Positions 51,908-60,861 are shown, numbered from the stretch's first letter. The stretch: DNA of 64,000 nucleotides from Candidatus Peribacteria bacterium (GCA_943350395.1 CALRAD010000005.1:1-64000), one strand, 5' to 3'. Translations and numbers: made by a program. The notes: generated by a model from the sequence alone, not told the origin.

Positions 51908-52438
51908 ATGATCACGTTCTCCGCGAAAACAGGCGGCGCTTGCAGTGTCACCACCTCTACAGTCACCTTCGACGTTTTTCCGTCCAAAGTCGAGAAAGAT
52001 ACCTGGACGTTCCTCAGTCATCCGGAGGAGGAAAGAGGGAATAAAAAGATCGTCAGTTGGCCGGGGGAATATGATTTTTCAGGAATTTCCGTGCGTGGTG
52101 TTGGGCAGGAGGCAGGAAGACAAGTCTCCTACGTCTGCCATACAGAAAGCGTACGCACCGCCTTCATCGACGGTCCGATTCTGGACTGGACGGACAGCGA
52201 CATCGAGAAGATTGGCGATGTTGATGTTTTGGTCGTTGCCGCTGATGCTCCGAAGAAAGTTTTGGCACTTGTCGAAGCCGTCGATCCGCGCGTCATCATT
52301 CTCTTTGAAATAGAGAAAGGAGACCTCGCAGGAACAGCAAAAGCCTGCGGAGTCACGAGTGTACAGAAAGTCTCCGAGTTCAAGGCGAAAGCAGGAAGTC
52401 TACCCCAAGACAGCAGGCAGGTCGTGGTGCTCGGGTAG
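51908..52438 (+). CDS. Metallo-beta-lactamase-fold-like protein lacking metal ligands
   Basis: 176 residues from MITFSAKTGGAC (51908); TATACT at 51894-51899 is eight bases upstream. The strand order and the motif VSWPGEYDFSGISVRGVG resemble UlaG-like MBL-fold hydrolases, followed by SDIEKIGDVDVLVVAAD and PRVIILFE. The HxHxDH metal-binding motif is absent, so it is probably a degenerate, non-catalytic or differently acting member. Convergent with the DUF1697 gene, the two stops being one base apart. Confidence 0.55.
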   Translation: MITFSAKTGGACSVTTSTVTFDVFPSKVEKDTWTFLSHPEEERGNKKIVSWPGEYDFSGISVRGVGQEAGRQVSYVCHTESVRTAFIDGPILDWTDSDIEKIGDVDVLVVAADAPKKVLALVEAVDPRVIILFEIEKGDLAGTAKACGVTSVQKVSEFKAKAGSLPQDSRQVVVLG

Positions 52439-52439
52439 T

Positions 52440-52973
52440 TCAGGCAATCAGTTTCATCACTGTATTCCAGTTTCTGGTCGTGATGTTCTTGCCGAATTCT
52501 TTCTCAAGAATATCCATCGCTTTTACCGTATTCGCTTTCGGACTGAGTGTGAGCACGCTGCAGACTTCGTGCTCGAACACCCGAAGAATCCTGAAGCCAC
52601 CATCGGGAGATGTATACGGAATTGTCAGTGTGCTTCCTGGCTTCCCGGAGAGAAATGTAACGTAGAGGCGCGTATCGGGCGTGACGCTGATGGCCTTGAA
52701 CGGTTCTGATTGTACGAGCTCTTCGATCTGCTTCGTTGTTCGCACGATCATGTGTGAATCGAAACCGAACGTCTTCTCGAATTTTTTTCCAATCGCTTCT
52801 GCAAGTTGTTCCGCCTTCTTCTCTTCCGCCTCCAAAAGCACATTTCCGCTCGCAAGAAGCGTCTTCACGTTTCTGTAGCCCGACTTCTCAAGCATCTTCT
52901 TTAGATCAGCCATGGGCACAATCTTGTTGCCACCAACATTGATGCCGCGAAGGAGGAGGACGTATTTCATCAT
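52440..52973 (-). CDS. DUF1697 family protein
   Basis: 177 residues. Begins MMKYVLLLRGINVGGNKIVPMADLKKML and continues GYRNVKTLLASGNVLLE, the DUF1697 signature (YyaL-independent small alpha/beta fold), and ends EFGKNITTRNWNTVMKLI, also conserved. Function unknown in all bacteria. Two in-frame ATGs stand in a row; TATACT (52985-52980, minus) is six bases before the first. Confidence 0.9.
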   Translation of the reverse strand: MMKYVLLLRGINVGGNKIVPMADLKKMLEKSGYRNVKTLLASGNVLLEAEEKKAEQLAEAIGKKFEKTFGFDSHMIVRTTKQIEELVQSEPFKAISVTPDTRLYVTFLSGKPGSTLTIPYTSPDGGFRILRVFEHEVCSVLTLSPKANTVKAMDILEKEFGKNITTRNWNTVMKLIA

Positions 52974-53013
52974 GTCTCCAGTATAAAGCAGTTTGCTGTA
53001 TCCTTACTCGCGT

Positions 53014-53088
53014 GGTCCTGTAGTTCAATGGATAGAACGACCCTCTCCTAAGGGGTAAATGCAGGTTCGACTCCCGCCGGGACCACCA
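53014..53088 (+). tRNA. tRNA-Arg (CCT)
   Basis: Acceptor GGTCCTG pairs with CGGGACC, the anticodon stem is ACCCT/GGGGT with loop CTCCTAA (anticodon CCT), the T loop has GGTTCGACTCC, the discriminator is A, and CCA is encoded at 53086-53088. Confidence 0.95.
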
Positions 53089-53090
53089 AA

Positions 53091-53119
53091 CCAAGCCCCG
53101 TGCAGTGGACGAGGCTTGG
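53091..53119. terminator. Hairpin between tRNA-Arg and the giant SLH gene
   Basis: CCAAGCC (53091-53097) pairs with GGCTTGG (53113-53119). There is no T tract after it, so termination is probable but weak on sequence alone. Confidence 0.5.
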
Positions 53120-53134
53120 TCAGAGATTAATCTC

Positions 53135-56100
53135 TCAGCGTATGTAATCCAGTTCCATCAACTTTGAAAAGATTTTCGCGACTTCTGCGCGGTTGATGGA
53201 AGCATTCGGTCGAAATCTACCTGTGGCATTTCCTTTTTTGTCAGTATCACCGCTCACAATTCCGAGTGCGGCAGCCAAATTAATTGCGTTCGCATACTCA
53301 GATGTATCAGGGACATCATTGAAATGAACATCTTTCAGGATGATCGGAACAGCGTCGCTGATTACGGTTCCAGATGCCGTCTTCAGCGTGCCGCTGCCTG
53401 TGACCACTCCTGAGCCGCTGAGAATTTTACCGGAGTCTGATACCACTGCTCCTGATGCGGAGAGCGTTCCTGTGCCACTCTGTTGCGAGATAGAAACAGG
53501 TTTTGTGATTTGCAATACCTCTACAAGGGTTTGTATAACGGCACCGCGTAAAGCGGGAATCGTAATATTCAGCTTTGGGTCGAACACAGAAATATGCTTG
53601 GTCTCAGCCATAGCAATATAGTCAGCGGACCAGTGGCCATGTGCAAAACGATTTTTGGGAGACGCGATTCCGATACTCGGCGTACGAGCTGCTTCGAATG
53701 CCATCTTCGCCAATTCTGCATAGGTGATGGGATTGTTCGGTCCAAATTCTCCTGTGAGTTCGCCCCGCGCATCCCGGTAACCTGATGCAATCCCAGATTG
53801 GATGAGCGTTGCGACGGATGCTGCGTACCAATCTTTCACAGGCACATCCCTAAAGACAACGTCCTTACCCGAAATCTTCACTTTCAGGAAAGTTCGAGCA
53901 CTCCTGACCATTCCCTTCGTAAGTACGATAGCAGGTGGCAAATCCGTCTTTTTCCACTCCACTCTTCCACTCGCATCGCGCGTGATTGTGAACAGAGTTC
54001 TGCGTCCGCCTCCACCACCACGGCTGCCACCAGATGTCGATGTGCTGGTCGTTGTAGTCGTCGTAGTCGAGGTCGTGCCTCCTCCGATCGGAGCAACGAC
54101 CGCAAATGTCGAGAAGTGTGATGTGCTTGCCGTGAGGACTTTGTTCACCGTATCAACGGTTGTTGAAAGAGAATCCCAGTTCCCCGTTGAATCATTCCAT
54201 ACGCTGACCACCAAATTACTGGCAGACACTCCAGCTGCAGTGAGATCTGCATCGGCATATGGTAAGGTGACTGTCGCATTCGCCCCAAGCGTGGAAATAG
54301 CGACTCCGTCAGAATCCACCGGTGTGATTTCAACAGCTGATGTGCCGATGACTTGTGATGTCGTCGTCTGGCTTACGAATGCAGTGGTCGCATTACTCGT
54401 AATCGTTGCCGCATTCGAATCGGTGCTGGAAAGTGCATTCTGCGGAAGATTCACGGAAAAATTCGAACCGATGGAAGCATTCTTTACGATGCCTCCGGCA
54501 GTCGGTGTAATCTGTGTGGATTGCGGTTCTTGTCTGGTGTATCCCGAAATCGCCGTGAGCGTCAGGTTGGCCGTTCCCCCTGCAGCAACCGATGTCTCGG
54601 AAGACGTATAGCCATCGGAACGCGCGAAGACAGACCATGTTCCCGCCGTTACATTCAACACATAACTTCCTGAGCTCACATCGGTAAACACATAGGTGCC
54701 ATCGCTGCTCCGGCCAACCACTTTGGTCGAAAGAGTGACCGGTGTACCGCTCAAGGTAACACGTCCTGTTATCGTCTGATCCGTCGCTGTCATCGTGCGA
54801 TTTCCACCCGTACTGAGCGCTGCCCCATTCACGGTGATCTCCGAAGGAGCAGCACTGTCCACACATCCCGCTTTGCCCGCGCTGATGCGATAGGTGCCGT
54901 TGGGCAGTTTGATAGTATAAGAGCCGGTACTGGATGCGCTGGCAATCGTGACACGACCGTTCGTGGAATCCGCAAATGCAACACCCACACCGTTCACACA
55001 TGTCGTCGAACTACTGCTGATAAGCCCCGTCACATTGTACGTGGTTGCAGGGGTGAACGAAGCAGTGGTAGTTGAATCGCCCGTAATGACGACAGATTGT
55101 GAGCCGATTTGACCCAGACGAGGGCTATTGGCCTTGAGTGTATACGTTCCGGCCGGAAGATTGATTGAGTACACACCATCCGTATTTACGTTTGTTCCAT
55201 TGCCTTGTCCACTACTATCACGGGCTTCAATAAATGCGTCCGTGACTCCGGTGATCGTGACAGACAGAGTGCCGGCTTGACCAAGGGTAAGATTTTTCCC
55301 CGTCAATGAATCCCCGCCGGCGACAACAACGCTTGTGAGCTTTGTTGTGGGGCCGGAGCCCGGTACGAATCCTTCAATGGTATACGTCCCCGCCTGCACC
55401 TTGAGTGTATAGACGCCTCCGGAAGCCGTGACGGCCTGATTGCCTCCACTAGTGCCGTAGGCATTCACGAATGCTCCCACGACACCGGTACCGTTCTGTT
55501 TTACAGTACCGGTAATGCTGCCGAAATTTGCTGCGCTTGCCTGCAGATTCTGCGTGGCACTCGTCGTGGTGATCGTGACTGCTGTGGTCGGGAGTTGTCC
55601 ATATCCCGGAGCGAATGCACTGACATCCCATGTGCCGGCTTCAACATAGACGGTGTACGATCCTGCTGAGTTCGCAGGTGCGGAGACGAATCGTCCGCCG
55701 AACGATCCGCCGGAATCTCGAAGCTGCGCACGGACGTTGGCATACGGAATCGGATTGCCGGACTCGTCCATTACTTTGCCGGAAATCGTGAGACGACCTT
55801 GTGAGATAATCAAACGAAGATTTACGACAGATGTCCCCCCGGCATTCGTAATCAAGACGCCGTTCACATACACATCGGCCGTTGCATTATTATCGGCATT
55901 GCTGACATTGGTTTTCACTTCAACGGGAATCGGTGCCGATGGCGGCATGCCCGGCATGAATGCCTGAAGCGTGTAATTACCAGTTGCGGAAGGAATCGAG
56001 AACACGCCGCCGCTTCCGGATTGTGCTTGTCCTTCGCTTCCCTGCGCACTGGTTTGGGTACGGGCAACCACGAACGCATTGGAAATTCCGGTCCCTTCAT

Positions 56101-58945
56101 TGTTGACGACCTTACCTTTGATCGCATTCGATGCACTCTGCAATGCGATACTCACTGCGGCATCGCCGGACGTCACGACGACCTGCTGCGGCGGCGGAGA
56201 AATAAATGTTGCAACCGGCATCGTTGAGCCGCCTAAAGAGGGGTCGGAATTCATATGTGGACCGACTCCCACGAAATACGTTCCTGCCGGAGCCGGAAGC
56301 GTTACCGTTGCCGTTGCCCCCGCATAGGTGACTGTACGCACGTTTCCGCCTCCTCCTCTTGCATTCGGATCGAAGGCAAAGACATCCAGATCCGTATTAG
56401 CCGGTATGCCGCTCAAGCTCACAACGATGTTCGTGGTCGACACCGTCAATGCAAAGTCGACTTTTGACTTGCTAACTCCACCGGCAAGATTCACATCCTG
56501 TTGTGACGTTGCAGCAATGAAACTGCCCGAAGATGTGGGCGGAAGGACGACTTTGTAAAATCCATTGGAAAGAGATGTAACGAGGTAGGCACCCGTACTG
56601 CTGGTCGTTGCACATGTGGAACCTTGATACCCGCTCACACACACCTTCATGTTTTGGACGCCGGGTTCTGAGCCATCCTTGATCCCGTTACCTGCAGTTC
56701 CGCCTCCGAGACCATTGTCCTTGAAGACTGTTCCGAGAATCGATTGAGACCCCGCCTGCGACAGATAGAAAGGCATCGCTGTTTTACTGTCAAGCTGTGA
56801 TCCTGCGACGTCTCTCAAACCGACATCGACCGAATAGCCCTGCGTCGTCGGATCTTTGGGAATGGGAGAGTTATTGATTCCTTGTATTGTAAACCGCACG
56901 AGATTTCCTGTTCCTGTTGCGGCACCACCAGTGGTGACGGTGACGATGCGCGTATTACTGTTACATGCAACTGATGCAATAGTCACTGTGCCTGTTGCAG
57001 GTCCATTGATATCTGCATTGTCGGGTCCGGTAACCGCAGTCGCGCACGTTCCGCCAAAAGAAAATCCTGTCGGAAAACCGAACGTGAAAGATCCGCCTGA
57101 GGGTACCGATCTCGATGTCGTAACCTGAATGCGATAATAGACAGCTGTTGCGCCAGCTAGAGGAGTCACCGGAAGCACTTCTGTTCTGTTCTGTTGATTC
57201 GACGCAAAATCAAAATTTGCTCCCCCTTGTCCACCCATGTCCATAACGCTCTTCACCTGCCCTTGCGCAGTATTTCCTGGGGGCGTTCCCGCCGTATCCA
57301 CAATATTATTTGAAAGATCTTTGACACGGACTGCACCGGTATTCGTTGCGACTTTCACTTTGAAATCCTGATTCGGAGGCAAGGTAAGATTGCCGATTTG
57401 GACCGTCAATTTCCCTGGTATATACCGGACACTTTTCCCTGTCATATTCACCGCAACACCTGGGGGAGACTCTACTCTCCAGTTATTGATATTATTCGCA
57501 TCAAAAGGGTTGGTGCTTGTCGTTTGCAGCAGATTTGCAGCCAAGTTGAATTGTACGGGTTCGGAGAACGCGACCGAGATTTCAAAGTTATTGGCGGTGG
57601 CACTTACGATGGTGGGCAGTGTCGTATCCGATGCCTGTCCATTCACCGTTGTTGTGGTCGTAAAACTAAGAATTTTATCAGCGGCAAATGTATTCCCGGC
57701 CAAATCCTTCACGCCAGTGGTGACGACGACAAAATACTTCGTACTCGACACAAGAATTGCATTGGGAGACAGATACGCTGTTCCTTCATCGGAAAAATAA
57801 TCGACGCTTGTCCCGGTTACGAGTGTATCGTCTGCTCCGCCACTATCGTAGGTTCCATTTCCTCCGTCCTGATATAGCTTCACATTGGTCGTGGTAATCG
57901 TTGCAGGGTCCACTGACTCACTGAAGCCGATATTGATATTGTAGATCGCACGATTCACGCCAGTCGCTGCATCCTGAGGGAAAGATCCTTTGACTGTCGG
58001 AGCAGTGGAATCCGTTGCAGATGCCGTAAATGGCACCATGAAACTCGATTGACTGCCCGGTAAGGCAAGAGGACTGTTGTCTGTATTCTTCACACCAACC
58101 ACGGCTTGGAACCCGCCTTTCACCACCAAAATATAGGAAGTACCGGATACCATTGAAGAACCACCAGTTGAAGCAGTCGTTCCGGCAGGAGCTTTTTTAC
58201 CCGGTGTGATGATCAGCTCATTATTCGTTGCATTCCAGGACATGTTGCAATCATTGGATGTGTTGGCGCATGCGAGCAAATTGCCACCTGTCGGCTGTCC
58301 GTTCGATGCGGCAAAGAGTTGGATATTCGTAGGACTCAACACAGATCCGGTGCCCACAGTCGCCATCGTCGTTCCGGTGCTGCTTCCGCCGGGACGAAAG
58401 TAGACGCGGATTTTTGAGTTGACGGCAAATGCTGATGTTCCGGCGGTTGGAACGGTACCGCGGATCATCGCAGGAGGAATAAAATTTCCGCCCCCTGAAA
58501 AAGAACTTGTCTTGAAACGGTAGGTAGCATTTGTACCGAGCGCTACGCCCGTACTTGTCTTGATGCCCGTGGTAAACGTCGCAGTAAACCATGTCGAACC
58601 GGAGAGTGTGGCATGCTGACACGCAACCATCTGTTTCGGACTCGACGTGGTGAAGATATTGAATTGAGTACACAAATTGCTTCCGGTGACTGCCCCCGTC
58701 ATGGTGTTGCCCGCATTCGCCTTGAGAATCACGGTATTCGCATTCACGGTTGCACCGCTCAGACTGGTATCGAATTCGCGATCGATAGACGCATCGGGAG
58801 GGACGTTGACTTGCGTATCACCTGGACCCCCCATGGAAGTGGGACTCAGGGCGAATGCAGTGAGCGTGTAGAGCGAGCAACTCCCGACAAAAACAAGAAG
58901 AGCAATTGCTACTTTTCGTAAACAAAACGAAGAGGAAGTAACCAT
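53135..58945 (-). CDS. Giant SLH surface protein with Ig-like and carboxypeptidase-regulatory-like repeats
   Basis: 1936 residues. Signal peptide about 1-32. About 33-580 are several SbsA/Big_5-like domains (SFPQDAATGVNRAIYNINIGFSESVDP, ILSFTTTT). About 590-760 is a beta domain without clear assignment, then an SdrD-type B unit (GNGIKDGSEPGVQNMKVCVSG). About 850-1500 hold repeated CarboxypepD_reg-like domains (ISGKVMDESGNPIPYANVRAQL, SITGTVKQNGTGVVGAFVNAYG). Then a ZU5-like strand region, a Thr/Ser-rich and GGSRGGGGGRR linker, and three SLH repeats in the last 280 residues, ending FRPNASINRAEVAKIF. The SLH module parallels that of the 1374-residue protein. A low-complexity Ser/Gly/Thr insert separates SLH 2 and 3. 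Probable function: wall-anchored stalk or adhesin. Confidence 0.88.
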   Translation of the reverse strand: MVTSSSFCLRKVAIALLVFVGSCSLYTLTAFALSPTSMGGPGDTQVNVPPDASIDREFDTSLSGATVNANTVILKANAGNTMTGAVTGSNLCTQFNIFTTSSPKQMVACQHATLSGSTWFTATFTTGIKTSTGVALGTNATYRFKTSSFSGGGNFIPPAMIRGTVPTAGTSAFAVNSKIRVYFRPGGSSTGTTMATVGTGSVLSPTNIQLFAASNGQPTGGNLLACANTSNDCNMSWNATNNELIITPGKKAPAGTTASTGGSSMVSGTSYILVVKGGFQAVVGVKNTDNSPLALPGSQSSFMVPFTASATDSTAPTVKGSFPQDAATGVNRAIYNINIGFSESVDPATITTTNVKLYQDGGNGTYDSGGADDTLVTGTSVDYFSDEGTAYLSPNAILVSSTKYFVVVTTGVKDLAGNTFAADKILSFTTTTTVNGQASDTTLPTIVSATANNFEISVAFSEPVQFNLAANLLQTTSTNPFDANNINNWRVESPPGVAVNMTGKSVRYIPGKLTVQIGNLTLPPNQDFKVKVATNTGAVRVKDLSNNIVDTAGTPPGNTAQGQVKSVMDMGGQGGANFDFASNQQNRTEVLPVTPLAGATAVYYRIQVTTSRSVPSGGSFTFGFPTGFSFGGTCATAVTGPDNADINGPATGTVTIASVACNSNTRIVTVTTGGAATGTGNLVRFTIQGINNSPIPKDPTTQGYSVDVGLRDVAGSQLDSKTAMPFYLSQAGSQSILGTVFKDNGLGGGTAGNGIKDGSEPGVQNMKVCVSGYQGSTCATTSSTGAYLVTSLSNGFYKVVLPPTSSGSFIAATSQQDVNLAGGVSKSKVDFALTVSTTNIVVSLSGIPANTDLDVFAFDPNARGGGGNVRTVTYAGATATVTLPAPAGTYFVGVGPHMNSDPSLGGSTMPVATFISPPPQQVVVTSGDAAVSIALQSASNAIKGKVVNNEGTGISNAFVVARTQTSAQGSEGQAQSGSGGVFSIPSATGNYTLQAFMPGMPPSAPIPVEVKTNVSNADNNATADVYVNGVLITNAGGTSVVNLRLIISQGRLTISGKVMDESGNPIPYANVRAQLRDSGGSFGGRFVSAPANSAGSYTVYVEAGTWDVSAFAPGYGQLPTTAVTITTTSATQNLQASAANFGSITGTVKQNGTGVVGAFVNAYGTSGGNQAVTASGGVYTLKVQAGTYTIEGFVPGSGPTTKLTSVVVAGGDSLTGKNLTLGQAGTLSVTITGVTDAFIEARDSSGQGNGTNVNTDGVYSINLPAGTYTLKANSPRLGQIGSQSVVITGDSTTTASFTPATTYNVTGLISSSSTTCVNGVGVAFADSTNGRVTIASASSTGSYTIKLPNGTYRISAGKAGCVDSAAPSEITVNGAALSTGGNRTMTATDQTITGRVTLSGTPVTLSTKVVGRSSDGTYVFTDVSSGSYVLNVTAGTWSVFARSDGYTSSETSVAAGGTANLTLTAISGYTRQEPQSTQITPTAGGIVKNASIGSNFSVNLPQNALSSTDSNAATITSNATTAFVSQTTTSQVIGTSAVEITPVDSDGVAISTLGANATVTLPYADADLTAAGVSASNLVVSVWNDSTGNWDSLSTTVDTVNKVLTASTSHFSTFAVVAPIGGGTTSTTTTTTTSTSTSGGSRGGGGGRRTLFTITRDASGRVEWKKTDLPPAIVLTKGMVRSARTFLKVKISGKDVVFRDVPVKDWYAASVATLIQSGIASGYRDARGELTGEFGPNNPITYAELAKMAFEAARTPSIGIASPKNRFAHGHWSADYIAMAETKHISVFDPKLNITIPALRGAVIQTLVEVLQITKPVSISQQSGTGTLSASGAVVSDSGKILSGSGVVTGSGTLKTASGTVISDAVPIILKDVHFNDVPDTSEYANAINLAAALGIVSGDTDKKGNATGRFRPNASINRAEVAKIFSKLMELDYIR

Positions 58946-59095
58946 GGAGGGGGGAGATGAAGGAGATGAAACTTTGGAACCGTACCAAGTTAATTTGGCT
59001 AGTGATACAAAAACGGCTTTCTATTTTTCACTTTTCTCATTTTTATTATGTTTTTGTGCATTCCACTTATTATTCCCCAGAAAACCCACGCTCAT
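58946..59095. other. Intergenic, upstream of the giant SLH gene
   Basis: About 150 bases with no gene; AT-rich. It should hold the promoter of the SLH gene, but I found no convincing -10 at the short distance seen for other genes. Confidence 0.4.
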
Positions 59096-59138
59096 CCAAA
59101 ACCCAAACAAATAGTAACCTTGTGGCAAGCACGCACCA
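59096..59138 (+). repeat. 43-bp direct repeat, left copy
   Basis: Matches 60668-60710 in 40 of 43 bases (core ACCCAAACAAATAGTAACCT then GGCAAGCACGCACCA). ATTATTCCCCA also precedes both copies. It bounds the AT-rich patch with the GIY-YIG gene. Confidence 0.85.
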
Positions 59139-59220
59139 TCCTTCGCAACGCGAAGGATGCCGACCGTAGCACTTGAGCTCAGTGCTATTTTCCCATGCAC
59201 AAAGGCGCGTTGACTACGGA

Positions 59221-59302
59221 TGGCAAGCCATCAAGTGCGAAGGTTGGCTAAATCATGAATACTTCGTACAAATGGCAAGCCATCAAGCACAAAGGATGGC
59301 TA
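59221..59302 (+). repeat. Two 30-bp direct repeats, period 52
   Basis: TGGCAAGCCATCAAG plus 15 further bases at 59221-59250 recur at 59273-59302 in 26 of 30 positions. The second copy ends GGATGGCTA, and its last two bases start the -10 of the GIY-YIG gene. Confidence 0.75.
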
Positions 59303-59313
59303 TACTACTATGC

Positions 59314-59568
59314 ATGTGGCACTACACGTACATTCTCGAAAATCAGAAAGGGTATCAGTACATTGGTCTAACAGATGACCTTGATGATCGATTGATGCGA
59401 CACAACAGAGGTGAGATTTCATCGACAGCGAAATATCGTCCTTGGCAGATCGTTAATTTCACGGCATTTCCTACGCGTGAGCTAGCATCAACATACGAGA
59501 AGTATTTGAAGTCCGGTTCTGGTACTACTTTCCGACATAAACACTTGGCTCCTAAGAAGCTTGTCTAA
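59314..59568 (+). CDS. GIY-YIG nuclease-domain protein
   Basis: 84 residues from MWHYTYILENQKGYQYIGLT. The GIY-YIG core is read as YTYI...YQYIGLT, followed by DLDDRLMRHNRGEISSTAKYRPWQIV and a conserved Glu region ELASTYEKYLKSGSG. Such single-domain proteins are common in CPR genomes, often next to repeats, and resemble the UvrC N-terminal nuclease. The start is set by TATACT (59301-59306) seven bases before the ATG; the -10 overlaps a direct repeat. The longer frame to 59173 is translated repeat. Confidence 0.82.
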   Translation: MWHYTYILENQKGYQYIGLTDDLDDRLMRHNRGEISSTAKYRPWQIVNFTAFPTRELASTYEKYLKSGSGTTFRHKHLAPKKLV

Positions 59569-59732
59569 TATTTCTCACGGTCATGGCGCTGTCACTCCGC
59601 CTCGTAAGCCCGCACCGAAAGCGAAGGGCCATACTCATTTGAAAGTAACCTTTGTCGGCTCCGCAGACTGGCATTACAAACGAGCAATCTATCCGATGGT
59701 GAGGTGGGGATGCTTGAGGAATAACATCCTCA

Positions 59733-60143
59733 TTATTGCGTAATTGAATTTCGTATGGCACTAGAAGTGCCCTCGCACGTATCGAGAATTGCTCTATCAC
59801 TAGATTTTTCTTCTTGTTTTTCAATGATCCCACACAAAACGTATCTTTCTAGATCACGTGATGTGCAATCGCCCAAATCTTTTGGTACATAAGCGAAAAT
59901 TGTACGTACTATGTCTATTAATTCCCAATTTGGAGTCTTTTTTCCAACCTTTTTTATCATAACAGTAAATTTAGCTACCAATTCGTCAAAAAGCTCTTCA
60001 TCTTCTCCATTTTCTTCAAAAGCTGCTACATATTGTTTTACTAAAAAATTAGCAGCACTGCTAATTCCTGAATGTTCAGAAAGGTGGTATAGATCAGGAA
60101 TATCCTTTAAACGCATAGTCCTGTCTTCTTTGATTGGTTTCAT
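59733..60143 (-). CDS. Hypothetical AT-rich gene, 136 aa
   Basis: Not recognised. From MKPIKEDRTMRLKDI (60143) it is soluble and helical, with an acidic stretch ENGEDEELFDELVAKF. A further ATG at 60176 would sit only four bases after the -10, so 60143 is my choice, though a leaderless start at 60176 is possible. The gene is clearly AT-richer than its neighbours and has a consensus promoter, as expected for recent arrival. It lies between the 43-bp direct repeats. Confidence 0.6.
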   Translation of the reverse strand: MKPIKEDRTMRLKDIPDLYHLSEHSGISSAANFLVKQYVAAFEENGEDEELFDELVAKFTVMIKKVGKKTPNWELIDIVRTIFAYVPKDLGDCTSRDLERYVLCGIIEKQEEKSSDRAILDTCEGTSSAIRNSITQ

Positions 60144-60180
60144 AATGTATGTGTGGTAGAAAATAAATATCTTCATATAC

Positions 60181-60209
60181 ATTATATATATAAATTTAAT
60201 TATTGTCAA
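60181..60209 (-). promoter_or_regulatory. Perfect consensus promoter TTGACA-17-TATAAT
   Basis: On the minus strand TTGACA is at 60209-60204 and TATAAT at 60186-60181, with exactly 17 bases between. It drives the AT-rich gene at 59733-60143. Confidence 0.85.
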
Positions 60210-60252
60210 CCGCCTGTAATGGTTCAATAGCTTCGCAACACCCACATGCATA

Positions 60253-60624
60253 ATGCCTTACATGCCCTACACCACCAATCCTCATCTTCTTCGCCTCCTC
60301 ATAGAGGCCATCAGCCTTGTCTGTAAGGGCTGGGGGCTTTGTCAGGTCTCTCGTCACACAGGGTTTGCTCCCGGCACGATTAGTAAATGGATGAAGCGTG
60401 CTCCGTCGCACAGTAACCATCATCTTCCGACAAAAAGTTCCCGTACCGATTCACACCCTCGTTTGCTCCCCAGAGCAACCGTTCGAGTAATCGTGGATCG
60501 TGCGAAGTTGTTCGACGGGATCGATCATTCCAATATCAGTGCCAAATTTACTGGAGAGCTCCTAGATGACACGGGATTGCATGGCAGAATCATACCATCT
60601 ACCGAGTCTCTGTATTTCTTGTAG
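60253..60624 (+). pseudogene. Transposase remnant, N-terminal HTH
   Basis: A 123-residue frame. Residues 9-50 (LLRLLIEAISLVCKGWGLCQVSRHTGFAPGTISKWMKRAP) match the N-terminal helix-turn-helix of IS481/integrase-type transposases. After about residue 85 the sequence no longer fits and there is no DDE catalytic domain before the stop. Probably a broken insertion sequence, lying inside the 43-bp direct repeats. Confidence 0.65.
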
Positions 60625-60667
60625 AAGTTCTCCTCCACTGATTATTCCCCAAGAAATTGATCTTTGT

Positions 60668-60710
60668 CCCAAACCCAAACAAATAGTAACCTAGGGGCAA
60701 GCACGCACCA
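60668..60710 (+). repeat. 43-bp direct repeat, right copy
   Basis: Partner of 59096-59138 (40 of 43 identical). Between this and 60862 is AT-rich DNA in which I see only a TATAAT at 60751-60756 without a good -35. Confidence 0.85.
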
Positions 60711-60861
60711 CGAAGATTGCCAAATACTATCTATATTTTTAATTATATTGTATAATAATACTTAGTCTGTTGCCGTTGCGCAGCAGGCTTGTGCTCTCTG
60801 GAATCAACGGTTTCTATCTCTTCTCGAACGGTCGCCTATACGGTGACAAAGGACAACGATC

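Noticed and set aside
53340-58921. Many plus-strand ORFs antisense to the 1936-residue gene
   Set aside because: Shadow frames without ribosome sites or recognisable domains.
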